Below are positions 25,802 to 34,554 of a DNA stretch of 64,000 nt, in pieces. How positions within the stretch are numbered: the first letter of the stretch is position 1; each line of letters opens with the position of its first letter. Source of the DNA: Stakelama saccharophila (GTDB lineage Bacteria; Pseudomonadota; Alphaproteobacteria; Sphingomonadales; Sphingomonadaceae); NCBI RefSeq assembly GCF_032229225.1, contig NZ_CP135076.1, forward strand, positions 2,089,001-2,153,000, read 5' to 3'. The position numbers and the translations under genes are program-made. The notes under the pieces are model-generated. The model saw only the letters and a list, made by a program, of their open reading frames with translations, searched no databases and was not told the DNA's origin.

Positions 25802-26865
25802 GCGGGCCGACGTCGCCGGGCGATCATCGCACCGATCTCTTCGGGCCGCAGCACGACATGGGCGTGACCATCCGCGACGATAGAGCCCGGCATTCCCCAC
25901 ACCACCGAACTCGCCTGATCCTGGACCGCGACGATTCCGCCGGCACGATGGACCGCCTTCGCACCCAGGCAGCCGTCGCGTCCCATCCCGCTGAGGATGA
26001 CGGCCAGCGCGCGGGCGCCATATACGTCGGCGACCGAGCGCAACATCGGATCGACCGACGGCATGCAGCCGCTCGGCGCGGCCGTCTCGATCAGACGCAC
26101 CGCCGCGCCGTCGGAAAGGCGCACGCATCGTAGATGCGCGTTGCCCGGTGCAACCAGAATTCGCCCCGACTTGATCCGGCTCAGATCGTGCGCGACCTCG
26201 CAGGGCCGGTTGGCGAGCATCGCCAGTTGCGCGGCGAAATAGGGCATAAAGGACGCCGGCAGGTGCTGGGTTACGAGAATCGGCAGGTCGAGCCTGTCCG
26301 GAATGGCCCGCATCAGCTTCGTCAGCGCGTGGATCCCGCCGGTCGAGGCGCCGATCGCGACGATATCGAAGTCCAGAATCTCGTCCGGCCCGACCTTCGC
26401 GGGCAGCGGCGGGCACCCCTCGGGTTCGTCGAGCAACCGAAGCAGACGGGCACGAAGAACATCGTGAAAGCGGCCGGCCGGCGCGCCGATGCCGGGCTTT
26501 ACCAGCGTGTCGGCCGCGCCGAGCGCCAGCGCCTGCACCGCGGTCGCGCCGCCCTCGTCGCAATTGGAGGATACCACCAGGATGCGGGCGCCATCGCCGG
26601 CACGCAACAGGTCCGGCAACGCCGTAAGGCCATTGGTGACCGGCATTTCCAGATCGAGCAGGATGGCATCGACCCGCCGTTCGCGCAGGATGTCGAACGC
26701 GGCGTCGCAATCACCGACGGCGCCGGCGACCCCGAACCCCGGCATCGCCTCGACCATGCGGCTGAGGACCGCGCGCGCGACGGCGGAATCGTCGACGATC
26801 AATACGCTGCGCTGCGCAGGCGATGCGTCGATCGCCGCTACCGCGATGCCGGCGGGAACATTCAT
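25795..26865 (-). CDS. cheB: Chemotaxis response regulator/methylesterase CheB
   Basis: A 356-residue two-domain protein that removes methyl groups from receptors when phosphorylated by CheA. The receiver has VLIVDDSAVAR near residue 21 and phospho-acceptor Asp at 71 (LLDLEMP). The methylesterase triad is in place: Ser174 in IGASTGG, His201 in TQHLPASFM and Asp297 in SGMGRDG. The N-terminal ten residues before the receiver are slightly longer than usual. It overlaps cheR by seven bases and is 12 bases after cheY. Confidence 0.96.
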   Translation of the reverse strand: MNVPAGIAVAAIDASPAQRSVLIVDDSAVARAVLSRMVEAMPGFGVAGAVGDCDAAFDILRERRVDAILLDLEMPVTNGLTALPDLLRAGDGARILVVSSNCDEGGATAVQALALGAADTLVKPGIGAPAGRFHDVLRARLLRLLDEPEGCPPLPAKVGPDEILDFDIVAIGASTGGIHALTKLMRAIPDRLDLPILVTQHLPASFMPYFAAQLAMLANRPCEVAHDLSRIKSGRILVAPGNAHLRCVRLSDGAAVRLIETAAPSGCMPSVDPMLRSVADVYGARALAVILSGMGRDGCLGAKAVHRAGGIVAVQDQASSVVWGMPGSIVADGHAHVVLRPEEIGAMIARRRRPAC

Positions 26866-26877
26866 GGCGCCGGGCCG

Positions 26878-27243
26878 TCAGCCGAGGCCGACGATCTGAA
26901 GCTTGCTCTCCAGCGTTTCGCGATCGAACGGCTTCATGACATATTCGTCGGCGCCCGCTTCGATGGCGGCGCGGATATGGGCCATGCCGTTTTCCGTGGT
27001 GCAGAACACGACCTTGGGGCGCGCCGTCATTCCGCTGTCGCCGAGCGCGCGCAGGAAATCCATCCCGCTCATGATCGGCATGTTCCAGTCCAGAAGGACG
27101 ACATCGGGCGGCGTGGCCATGCAGGCGTCCAGCGCTTCGCGGCCGTCACCCGCCTCGCGGACTTCGAAATCGAGCGTTTCGAGGATGTGCCGGGCAACCT
27201 TGCGGATGACCTTCGAATCATCGACGACGAGACAAGATTTCAT
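26878..27243 (-). CDS. cheY: Chemotaxis response regulator CheY
   Basis: A 121-residue single receiver domain. The acidic pair is at Asp8-Asp9 (VVDDSKVIRKVAR), the phosphorylation site at Asp52 (LLDWNMP), the switch Thr in VFCTTENGM near residue 83, and Lys104 in VMKPF. The FxCTTEN variant is typical of alphaproteobacterial CheY proteins. It should carry the CheA signal to the flagellar motor or another output; no motor genes are in view. It lies between cheB and cheW with a 79-base gap to the latter, the longest in the cluster, so a secondary promoter is possible there. Confidence 0.95.
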   Translation of the reverse strand: MKSCLVVDDSKVIRKVARHILETLDFEVREAGDGREALDACMATPPDVVLLDWNMPIMSGMDFLRALGDSGMTARPKVVFCTTENGMAHIRAAIEAGADEYVMKPFDRETLESKLQIVGLG

Positions 27244-27322
27244 AGTGAATCACATCCTGTTGACTTGATACCGGCTGATAGTGCCACACGGGTCGTAAGC
27301 ACGGTGTTAATCGCAGACCGTG

Positions 27323-27748
27323 TCACGCGGCGATTTTCGGGCCGGGAACGAGCGCCGCGATGTCGATGATCAGCACCGCTTCACGGTCGCGTTCGATCAT
27401 CCCCCTGGCGACCGCTCCCCAATCGCCGTCGAGCGCCACGCCGTTGGGCAAAGGCTGCTCCTCGAACGCCACCACGTCGTCGAGCGCTTCCACCAGCACC
27501 GCATAATGATGCCCGTCGACCCGGGTGACGACCGCGCGGCCATCCGGCGCATCGCCGGGTGCGCCGAGCGCGCGGCGGCTGTCGATCACGGTGACGACCC
27601 TGCTGCGCAGCGCCGCGAGGCCGCGAATATGGTCCGCCGCGAGCGGAATGGGCGTCACCGCGTCGATATCGACGACCGATTCGACCTGGTCGGAGGGAAT
27701 GGCGACGGTGCGCCCGGCGACAGTGGCGAGGAGAAACAGCGACGACAT
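27323..27748 (-). CDS. cheW: Chemotaxis coupling protein CheW
   Basis: A 141-residue CheW-domain protein linking receptors to CheA. The fold is visible in the pattern FLLATVAGRTVAIPSDQVESV, then PLAADHIRGLAALRSRVVTVID near residue 34 (the conserved GLAxLRGxxxPVID-type segment) and a C-terminal LIIDIAALV. It is at the short end of the family range. The ATG shares its A with the cheA stop codon (TGATG), so it is translationally coupled to cheA. Confidence 0.93.
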   Translation of the reverse strand: MSSLFLLATVAGRTVAIPSDQVESVVDIDAVTPIPLAADHIRGLAALRSRVVTVIDSRRALGAPGDAPDGRAVVTRVDGHHYAVLVEALDDVVAFEEQPLPNGVALDGDWGAVARGMIERDREAVLIIDIAALVPGPKIAA

Positions 27749-30072
27749 CAGACGGCCCCCTCGATACGTGCAGCGACGGCAGAGAGCAGCGCCTTTCGGT
27801 CGTAGCGGAATATATGATCTCCGCTCCGTCCGCCGGACGTGCGGTGGGAGGAAAGGCGCAGGACCGCCGCGCCCAGCGACGCATAGCGCTCGTCGTCCTC
27901 GTCATCGCCGGTCAGGATCACCGCCGCACGCGCTCCTTCCGGCAGGCGACGGACGACGCGGTAGCCCGCCTGTTCGAGCAACGGACGGACGAAGCCGTGC
28001 ATCCAGCCGTCATCCCTGCCGGCAAGCAGACAGATCGGATCGCCGTCAGCGCGGTGGACGGCTTCCTCGTCGCCCGCCAGGATCCAGTTGGCGTCCACGA
28101 TCTCGACCTGCCGCCCGTCGTGCAGCACGGCGCCGGCCACGGGGCCGTCCTCGTCCGCCGGCACGATGTCGCCGTCGATCGCGACGATGTCGAGCGCCTC
28201 CGATACCGCATAGGCGACCTCGTCCGCGCCGTCCCGGAGCCGAAGAACCGCTATCCGGTCCCTGCCCGCCGGATCGCCGATCGCGCGGACCGGCACGATC
28301 CGGCCATCGATCGCGATACGCAGCCGGCCCGCCGAATAGCGGACGGCGTCGCCCGCGACGTGCTCGATACGGTCGACTACGGCCAGCGGAATGGCGCGGG
28401 TGCTGCCGTCGAGGTCGACGAACAGCAGTGCCGGCATCCCCGGCGCCTGCTCTTCCTTGTCGGCGTCCTCTTCGAGCGCCTCGGCGGCGAGGCCGAAGCG
28501 CATGCCGCTGGTGGCGGCGATCCCGGCGCAATCGAGCACCAGCATGGGCATGCCGTTGTCGGGCAATGTCTGTCCGCCATAGACGCCGGTCGCCATCACG
28601 TCCGGAGCCGCGGGCTTGATCACCAGTTCCTCGTTGTCGAGCACGCCGTCGACCCCGATGGCGAAGCTGCCCGTGCCGATGCTGACGATCAGGAGCATTG
28701 CGTCGGCACGATCGGCCCGGTCCGGCAGCCGCATCAGTTCGGCGAGATCGACCAGCGGCAGCTTGCGGTCGCGCACCATCACCACGGCGCCGCTACCCAG
28801 CCTGTCGATGCGGATATTGTCCGCCTGCGCGCTCACGATTTCCTCTATCGCCTGACGCGGCACGGCGAAACGCTGATCGCCGAGCCGCACGACCACGGCG
28901 GAGATGATCGAAAGCGTCAGCGGCACATGGATCGCGATGCGCAGCCCCTTGCCCGGCGCATTGTCGAGATCGATCCGTCCGCCGATATGGTTGATCGCCG
29001 CACGCACGACGTCCATGCCGACGCCGCGGCCGGAGATGTCGGACACCTCCTCTTTCGTCGTGAGGCCGGGTTCGAAAATGAGCGCCAGCTTGGCCCGGTC
29101 GGGAAGCGCGCGCATCTCCTGTTCATCGCGCGCGCCGGCGGATGCGAGCTTGGCGATCACCTTCGCCGTGTCGATGCCGCGCCCGTCGTCGACGATCTCG
29201 ATCACGATCTGATTGCCGGACTGGCGCGCCGCGACCGTCAGCCGGCCGTTTTCGCGCTTGCCCGCGGCACGCCGTTCCTCCGGCGTTTCCAGTCCGTGGT
29301 CGATGGCGTTGCGGATCATGTGGACGAGCGGGTCGCGCATCGCCTCGATCATTTCGCGGTCGAGTTCGACATCGGCGCCCTCGATATTGAGCACCACCGA
29401 TTTGCCGAGGGTCGCCGCCGTATCGCGCACGACGCGCGGAATGACGGAGAACAACGTGTCGAGCTTTTGCATGCGCGTCCGCGTCACCGCCTCGCGCATA
29501 TCGGCAACGCTCGCCGACATCCGTTCCAGCGCCGCCTCTACGGTCGGATCGACATCATCGGCGCGCAGGCGACGGGCAAGTTCGTTGCGGGCAAGCACCA
29601 TGTCGGACATGCCGCTCATCATCCGGTCGAGCAGATCGACGTTGAGCCGCACGCTGCGCGATGCGGCCCGCGGCGTCGGGGTCGCGGCGGCGGCGCTCGA
29701 TTCCGCACCCTTTTCGAGTGCTGCGATCAGCATGTCCTCGCCCGAATCGTCCAGCGCATTGCCGGCGTCGATCGCCTCGACGATGTCGCCGATCCGGTCA
29801 ACGACGGCGAGCACCGCATTCACCAGCGGCGGGTCGGGAATGCGTTCGCCTTCGCGAACCTGGGCCAGCACGTCCTCGGCCGCGTGGCTGAGCCGCTGCA
29901 GGCGGGGAAGATCGAGAAAGCCGCAGCTTCCCTTGACGGTGTGGACGAAGCGAAAGATCGCGTCGAGCCGCGCACAATCCTGCGGCGCGGCTTCCCACGC
30001 GATGATTTCGCCCGACAGCGTTTCGAGCGTTTCACGCGTTTCGGCGATGAATTCTTGCAGTAGGTCGTCCAT
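27748..30072 (-). CDS. cheA: Chemotaxis histidine kinase CheA with extended C-terminus
   Basis: A 774-residue kinase. The HPt domain carries His44 in FVHTVKGSCGFL. The P2 CheY-binding domain appears absent; dimerisation starts near residue 145 (DLLDRMMSGMSDMVLARNEL). The ATPase domain has HMIRNAIDHGLETPEE near 233, VDDGRGID near 272 and GRGVGMDVV near 330. A CheW-like domain follows (ISAVVVRLGDQRFAVP). Unusually, a second CheW-like region (ALLFVDLDGSTRAIPLAVVD, from near 550) and a receiver-like end (PICLLAGRDDGWMHGFVRPL) are appended; the latter lacks an obvious phospho-acceptor Asp. It lies 54 bases after chpT and overlaps cheW by one base. Confidence 0.94.
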   Translation of the reverse strand: MDDLLQEFIAETRETLETLSGEIIAWEAAPQDCARLDAIFRFVHTVKGSCGFLDLPRLQRLSHAAEDVLAQVREGERIPDPPLVNAVLAVVDRIGDIVEAIDAGNALDDSGEDMLIAALEKGAESSAAAATPTPRAASRSVRLNVDLLDRMMSGMSDMVLARNELARRLRADDVDPTVEAALERMSASVADMREAVTRTRMQKLDTLFSVIPRVVRDTAATLGKSVVLNIEGADVELDREMIEAMRDPLVHMIRNAIDHGLETPEERRAAGKRENGRLTVAARQSGNQIVIEIVDDGRGIDTAKVIAKLASAGARDEQEMRALPDRAKLALIFEPGLTTKEEVSDISGRGVGMDVVRAAINHIGGRIDLDNAPGKGLRIAIHVPLTLSIISAVVVRLGDQRFAVPRQAIEEIVSAQADNIRIDRLGSGAVVMVRDRKLPLVDLAELMRLPDRADRADAMLLIVSIGTGSFAIGVDGVLDNEELVIKPAAPDVMATGVYGGQTLPDNGMPMLVLDCAGIAATSGMRFGLAAEALEEDADKEEQAPGMPALLFVDLDGSTRAIPLAVVDRIEHVAGDAVRYSAGRLRIAIDGRIVPVRAIGDPAGRDRIAVLRLRDGADEVAYAVSEALDIVAIDGDIVPADEDGPVAGAVLHDGRQVEIVDANWILAGDEEAVHRADGDPICLLAGRDDGWMHGFVRPLLEQAGYRVVRRLPEGARAAVILTGDDEDDERYASLGAAVLRLSSHRTSGGRSGDHIFRYDRKALLSAVAARIEGAV

Positions 30073-30126
30073 GGTTCCCCGCGCCTTGGCCGGGAGACCT
30101 TTGCCGAGGGAGGGTTAAGGCCCGGT

Positions 30127-30795
30127 TTACTCCGTGCGAAAGGAGGCGCCGAAGACGAGAATGTCGTCTTCGGGCGGCGAAATCTGCAGGCGGCCGCCGA
30201 CGTCCGCCACCAGATCCCGCACCAGGTGCGCCGCCGCCGCCCGCGGCGTAGGCGCGGTGTCGTTCGCGCCACCCGACAGGGCGCCGCGAAGCTCGGTATC
30301 GAGCACGATCTTCGGGCCTTCGGCGCGCACACCGATTTCGAGGGCGCCGTCCTGCGCCTCTGCACCGATATCGAGCCGTCCGCCGCGCACCAGCGCATCG
30401 CCCCCGATCAGGGCGAGGTTGAGCAGGATCTTGATCGCGTGTTTGGGCAACACGCTTTCACCCACCATCCAGCCGATCTTCACGCGCTGATTGTCGCCGA
30501 ACAACCCTTCGATGGCGGTCTGCGCCTCCCGCGTGTCCACCGTTTCCCCGAAGCCGCCGGCGGCGCCGAATGCCAGGCGGAAGAATTTCAGCTTGTTCGC
30601 CGACGCCCTCGCACTGTCGGCGAGCAGTTCCAGGCAGCGCGCGCGCATTTCCGGGTCGTGTTCGTCGGCCAGAAGCTCGAGACCGTTGTTGAGCGCCCCG
30701 ACGGGGCTGAGCAGATCATGACAGAGACGAGAGCACAGCAGGCTTGCGAATTCAGTCGAGGAAATATTCAATCGCCAGGCTCCCAGGCTCGTCAT
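30127..30795 (-). CDS. chpT: Histidine phosphotransferase ChpT
   Basis: A 222-residue member of the ChpT (DUF2328) family, which passes phosphate from CckA to the cell-cycle regulator CtrA and to CpdR. The phospho-His is in SRLCHDLLSPVGALNNGLEL, at about residue 26, in a helical hairpin; the remainder is a degenerate histidine-kinase ATPase fold (LLNLALIGGDALVRGG). The ATG at 30795 has a weak GGGA; a TTG at 30771 (LNISSTEFASLL) has GGGAG 8 bases upstream and matches the usual family start, so the true protein may be eight residues shorter. It overlaps the JAMM gene by 20-44 bases and precedes cheA by 54 bases. Confidence 0.92.
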   Translation of the reverse strand: MTSLGAWRLNISSTEFASLLCSRLCHDLLSPVGALNNGLELLADEHDPEMRARCLELLADSARASANKLKFFRLAFGAAGGFGETVDTREAQTAIEGLFGDNQRVKIGWMVGESVLPKHAIKILLNLALIGGDALVRGGRLDIGAEAQDGALEIGVRAEGPKIVLDTELRGALSGGANDTAPTPRAAAAHLVRDLVADVGGRLQISPPEDDILVFGASFRTE

Positions 30796-31252
30796 CGTCC
30801 CACGCGACCGCGCTCACCGATCGCACGACTCGCTTACCAGTCATGATATCGAAAGCAACCGGATCGAACCGGCCGTGAACGGCGCCTTGCGACACGGCGC
30901 GCCAGAGTCGGGCCGTATCCCCGCCGAGGATCAGCCACAGGCGCCCGTCCGCCGCCGCAGCCGCCGCATCGCGCGGCGACGGCGCGGGACGGCCGCCGGG
31001 ATGGGAATGATAACAGCCCAGAATGTCGAAGCCGCCCGGCGCGCGCGAAAGGCGGTGGACGCGCAGCAACGCGCCGGCGTCGATCTCGAAGCTGTCGGCC
31101 GGGCGCGAAGCGACGTTCGCGGTGGCCATCGCATGCCGGACGACGTCGTTCGTGCCGCGCAGAATGCCGCAGATCTCCTCGGCGGGACGCGCACGGGCCG
31201 CGAGCAGCAAATTTCGCAGGGTCGCACTTGTAATCAGGGGCGCCATTCCCAT
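30752..31252 (-). CDS. JAMM/Mov34-type metalloprotease
   Basis: A 166-residue stand-alone JAB/MPN domain. The complete zinc-protease motif is visible: Glu in PAEEICGIL near residue 26 and HSHP at 82-85 followed by S92 and D95 (HSH-x7-S-x2-D). Bacterial members act as isopeptidases or remove C-terminal residues from ubiquitin-like sulfur carriers, releasing thiocarboxylates. No sulfur-carrier or E1-like gene is adjacent. The start may be the ATG at 31252 or 31246. Its 3' end overlaps chpT, so it is co-transcribed with the chemotaxis/ChpT genes. It diverges from rluD by 12 bases. Confidence 0.88.
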   Translation of the reverse strand: MGMAPLITSATLRNLLLAARARPAEEICGILRGTNDVVRHAMATANVASRPADSFEIDAGALLRVHRLSRAPGGFDILGCYHSHPGGRPAPSPRDAAAAAADGRLWLILGGDTARLWRAVSQGAVHGRFDPVAFDIMTGKRVVRSVSAVAWDDDEPGSLAIEYFLD

Positions 31253-31264
31253 CTTCGCTAGCGC

Positions 31265-32215
31265 ATGGGCCGGGGGGTTTCCACAATCGAAGCGCAGATC
31301 GCGGAGCAGGCGCACGGCTGGCGGCTCGACCGCGCCCTGGCAGAGGCGATCCCCACCCTGTCCCGCGAGCGGCTGAAGACGCTGATCGCCAGCGGCATGG
31401 TGTTCGATCCGAAGGGCGTGCCGCAGCGCAACCCTTCGTCCAAGGCTTCCGCCGGCGCCATTTACAGCGTCACCCTGCCCGAACCGGAGCCGGCGCATAA
31501 TACGCCGCAGGCGATCGCCCTGAACGTCGTCTATGAGGACGAGCACCTGATCGTGATCGACAAGCCGGCGGGCATGGTCGTCCACCCCGCCGCGGGCAAT
31601 GCCGACGGAACGCTGGTGAATGCCTTGCTGCACCAGTGCGCGGGACAGCTTTCCGGCATCGGCGGCGTCGCACGGCCGGGAATCGTGCACCGTATCGACA
31701 AGGATACGTCGGGCCTGATCGTCGCTGCGAAGCACGACCGCGCGCATGAAGGGCTGGCCCGGCAGTTCAAGGCGCATTCCATCGATCGCCGCTATCTCGC
31801 CATCGTCGGCGGCCGGCTGGCGACAGGCGAAGGAACGATCGAGGCGCCGCTCGGACGATCACCCGCCAACCGCAAGAAGATGGCGATCGTGCCGGGCGGC
31901 AAGAATGCACGGACGCATTATCGCCTGGTCGAACCATTGCGGGAGGCGGCGCTGGTCGAATGCCGGCTTGAAACCGGCCGAACGCACCAGGTTCGGGTCC
32001 ATATGGCGTCGATCGGTCATCCCCTGCTGGGCGATCCCGTATATGGACGGAGCAGACCGGCGCACCGGGCGTTGTTGGCAACGCTGGGTTTCCGGCGCCA
32101 GGCCTTGCACGCGGCGCATCTTGGGTTCATTCATCCCGTCGATAGCAACGCTTTGGCGTTCGATAGTGAAATGCCTGCGGACATGCAGGAACTGTTCAAC
32201 CAACTTCACGTATAG
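31265..32215 (+). CDS. rluD: RluD-type 23S rRNA pseudouridine synthase
   Basis: A 316-residue pseudouridine synthase with an N-terminal S4 RNA-binding domain (about residues 15-75, RLDRALAEAIPTLSRERLKTLI). The catalytic HRIDKDTSGLIVAAK has its Asp near 145. Further family motifs are VIDKPAGMVVHPAAGN near 96, LETGRTHQVRVHMA near 236 and GDPVYG near 257. RluD modifies U1911, 1915 and 1917 in helix 69 of 23S rRNA; RluC/RluA paralogs are hard to separate by eye. It runs toward rpoH, 53 bases downstream. Confidence 0.92.
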   Translation: MGRGVSTIEAQIAEQAHGWRLDRALAEAIPTLSRERLKTLIASGMVFDPKGVPQRNPSSKASAGAIYSVTLPEPEPAHNTPQAIALNVVYEDEHLIVIDKPAGMVVHPAAGNADGTLVNALLHQCAGQLSGIGGVARPGIVHRIDKDTSGLIVAAKHDRAHEGLARQFKAHSIDRRYLAIVGGRLATGEGTIEAPLGRSPANRKKMAIVPGGKNARTHYRLVEPLREAALVECRLETGRTHQVRVHMASIGHPLLGDPVYGRSRPAHRALLATLGFRRQALHAAHLGFIHPVDSNALAFDSEMPADMQELFNQLHV

Positions 32216-32268
32216 TCAATGCGGCTTTCCGATGACGGGCATCGGGGCGGCGAAAGGGAGAAACGGCA

Positions 32269-33174
32269 ATGGCCAGCGGCAGCAACGTCCCCGCGACGAT
32301 TCCCGCGCTCGGCGGAGAGGCGAGCCTCAACCGCTATCTGTCCGAGATCAAGAAATTCCCGATCCTGACGCCAGAGCAGGAATATATGCTCGCCAAGCGC
32401 TTTCAGCAGCATGGCGATACCGAGGCGGCCGCCCAGCTCGTCACCTCGCACCTGCGACTGGTGGCCAAGATCGCGATGGGATATCGCGGATACGGCCTGC
32501 CGGTGTCCGAGTTGATTTCCGAAGGCAATATCGGCCTGATGCAGGGCGTGAAGAAGTTCGAGCCGGACCGCGGTTTCCGCCTCGCCACCTATGCCATGTG
32601 GTGGATCCGCGCCTCGATCCAGGAGTTCATCCTGCGTTCCTGGAGCCTGGTGAAGATGGGCACGACCGCCGCGCAGAAGAAATTGTTCTTCAACCTGCGG
32701 CGGATGAAGGCGAAGCTGGACGCGTTCGAGGACGGCGACCTGAAGCCCGAGGACGTGCAGAAGATCGCCAGCGATCTGGGCGTCACCACCGACGAAGTCA
32801 CCAGCATGAATCGCCGCATGGCGATGGGCGGCGACACCTCGCTCAACGTACCGATGCGCGAAGAGGGCGAAAGCCAGTGGCAGGACTGGCTGACCGACGA
32901 GGAACCGTTGCAGGACGAACGGGTCGCCGATGCGCAAGAGGCCGATGTCCGCCACGACATGCTGGTCGAGGCGATGGAGGATCTGAACGATCGCGAACGC
33001 CATATCCTGACCGAAAGGCGGCTGACCGACAATCCGCAGACGCTGGAGGAACTGAGCCAGGTTTACGGCGTAAGCCGGGAACGGGTGCGCCAGATCGAGG
33101 TGCGCGCGTTCGAGAAGCTGCAAAAGGCGATGATGCGCCTTGCCGGCGAGAAGCGGTTGCTCAGCGCCGCCTGA
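32269..33174 (+). CDS. rpoH: Heat-shock sigma factor RpoH
   Basis: A 301-residue group 3 sigma factor. Region 2 includes LVTSHLRLVAKIAMGYRGYG and ATYAMWWIRASIQEFILRSW (about residues 57-125), then the RpoH-box sequence QKKLFFNLRRMK near 138, which binds core and chaperones. Region 4.2 ends with LEELSQVYGVSRERVRQIEVRAFEKLQ. It directs transcription of heat-shock genes. GGGAG lies 9 bases before the ATG. Sphingomonads can have more than one RpoH, so its exact share of the heat response is not known. No heat-regulated RNA element was recognised upstream. Confidence 0.97.
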   Translation: MASGSNVPATIPALGGEASLNRYLSEIKKFPILTPEQEYMLAKRFQQHGDTEAAAQLVTSHLRLVAKIAMGYRGYGLPVSELISEGNIGLMQGVKKFEPDRGFRLATYAMWWIRASIQEFILRSWSLVKMGTTAAQKKLFFNLRRMKAKLDAFEDGDLKPEDVQKIASDLGVTTDEVTSMNRRMAMGGDTSLNVPMREEGESQWQDWLTDEEPLQDERVADAQEADVRHDMLVEAMEDLNDRERHILTERRLTDNPQTLEELSQVYGVSRERVRQIEVRAFEKLQKAMMRLAGEKRLLSAA

Positions 33175-33181
33175 TCCGCTT

Positions 33182-33922
33182 ATGCCGCCCTTGATGGGCA
33201 ATCGCGCAAAGCGTCGATCGAAAGCGCGCCGCCGGCACGGGCCGGTTCGGCGCGCTCTGTTTTTTCTCGCCAAGCTGGTGCTGGCCTTCGTCCTGGTGTC
33301 GGTCGTCTGGGTCGGCGTCTATCGCTTCGTACCGCCGCCGATTACCGCAACGATGGTCGGCGACATGATCTCGGGCCGCGGCGTCACGAAGGACTGGACG
33401 GCGCTGTCGCATATCGATCCCGATATGCCGCGCGCGGCGATGGCCGGCGAGGATACGCGCTTCTGCCAGCATGACGGCTTCGACTATGAAGCGATCCGCA
33501 AGGCGTTCGAGCGCAACGAGAAAGCCGGCCGCGTCGTTCGCGGCGGCTCGACCATCAGCCAGCAGACGGCGAAGAACGCCTTTCTGTGGCAAGGCGGCGG
33601 CTATTTCCGAAAAGGCCTGGAGGCCTGGTTCACCTTTCTGATCGAAACGCTGTGGACCAAGCAGCGGATCATGACGGTTTATCTGAACGTCGCCGAAACC
33701 GGGATCGGCACCTATGGCGTCGAAGCCGGGGCGCAGCGATATTTCGGCCACGGCGCGGGCACGCTCAGCAGGCGTGAAGCCGCGCAGATCGCGGCGGTCC
33801 TGCCGCTGCCAAAGCGGCGGGCGGGAACGGCGCCGACCGGTTTCACCCGGCGTTACGGCAACACGATCCAGCGCCGCATGGGCGTCATCCGCCGCGGCGG
33901 ACTGGATAGCTGCCTGCGCTGA
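33182..33922 (+). CDS. mtgA: Monofunctional peptidoglycan glycosyltransferase
   Basis: A 246-residue GT51 enzyme that polymerises lipid II. A basic N-terminus (RAKRRSKARRRHG) precedes one membrane helix (about residues 25-48). Catalytic motifs follow: MAGEDTRFCQHDGFD near 95 with the acid/base Glu, RGGSTISQQTAKNAFLW near 121, and ETLWTKQRIMTVYLNVAETG near 161. No transpeptidase domain is present, so it is MtgA rather than a class A PBP. The ATG at 33182 lies 7 bases after the rpoH stop; a second ATG at 33194 is possible. Confidence 0.95.
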   Translation: MPPLMGNRAKRRSKARRRHGPVRRALFFLAKLVLAFVLVSVVWVGVYRFVPPPITATMVGDMISGRGVTKDWTALSHIDPDMPRAAMAGEDTRFCQHDGFDYEAIRKAFERNEKAGRVVRGGSTISQQTAKNAFLWQGGGYFRKGLEAWFTFLIETLWTKQRIMTVYLNVAETGIGTYGVEAGAQRYFGHGAGTLSRREAAQIAAVLPLPKRRAGTAPTGFTRRYGNTIQRRMGVIRRGGLDSCLR

Positions 33923-33964
33923 GCGCGATCGCCGGCGCAGGCAGCCGTCGCAATCACGCCGCCA

Positions 33965-34273
33965 TCAATTCTCGTCGACGGCATCGCCGGCCTGCTGCGC
34001 CGTATCGCCTACCGTGTCGCCGGCCTGTTGCGCGGTATCGCCCACCTTGTCGGCGGCATCGCTGACGCTTTGTGCCGCGCCGTCGATCGCCTGCGTCTGG
34101 ACATCGTCGTTCCGGCTCTGGTTGAGCAGGAAATAAGCGCCGACGATCACCAGGATCAGCACCGCAATGCCGATCAGCAGCCCGCCGCCGCCACTACGAC
34201 GCTCGACGACGGTGGTGTGCGGCCCCTCGCCCGTCGTCGTGGTTTCGGTTTCGGTTACGCGTTCGTCACTCAT
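33965..34273 (-). CDS. Small single-pass membrane protein with 11-residue repeats
   Basis: A 102-residue protein not assigned to a named family. The N-terminus is Thr-rich and charged (TETETTTTGEGPHTTVVERR), a membrane helix follows a GGGG stretch at about residues 31-50, and the C-terminus has two close copies of an 11-residue unit (DKVGDTAQQAG, DTVGDTAQQAG) of amphipathic, Ala/Gln/Asp character. The GGAGGG upstream of the ATG at 34273 supports this start; an in-frame ATG six codons upstream has no such signal. Likely an envelope protein; function unknown. Confidence 0.72.
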   Translation of the reverse strand: MSDERVTETETTTTGEGPHTTVVERRSGGGGLLIGIAVLILVIVGAYFLLNQSRNDDVQTQAIDGAAQSVSDAADKVGDTAQQAGDTVGDTAQQAGDAVDEN

Positions 34274-34410
34274 GGCCATCCCTCCGTTCAAAGTGCGCGG
34301 TCAACGGCGGGGGCGCGAATATTGTTCCCGGAGCGGAATGGTCACGCGACGCTGCGGCGATGCGTGCAGAGGCGATCGGTCCTGCTGCGCCGTCGCCCCG
34401 GAAGGAGCGC

Positions 34411-34489
34411 ATTCCCGCAAGGGCGGGAACCAGGGCCGCAAGCGCCGCGCCCGAAGCCCTGGTTCCTGCTTTCGCAAGAGCACAGCGAG
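34411..34489. repeat. Dispersed double-hairpin repeat, family A, copy 2
   Basis: Contains TTCCCGC-aagg-GCGGGAA (34412-34429) and an 11-base inverted pair GGAACCAGGGC / GCCCTGGTTCC (34426-34436 and 34456-34466) around a core cgcaagcgccgcgcccgaa. The core matches copies at 4440-4512 (reverse) and 39545-39615. It lies in the 281-base gap between the small membrane protein gene and ybaB; nothing else is recognised in that gap. Confidence 0.78.
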
Positions 34490-34554
34490 GCGACCCGGCC
34501 CGACGCGCTCCGGCCATTCCGGACACTTGCCGCGCCTGCAGAGCGGCAGAGACT

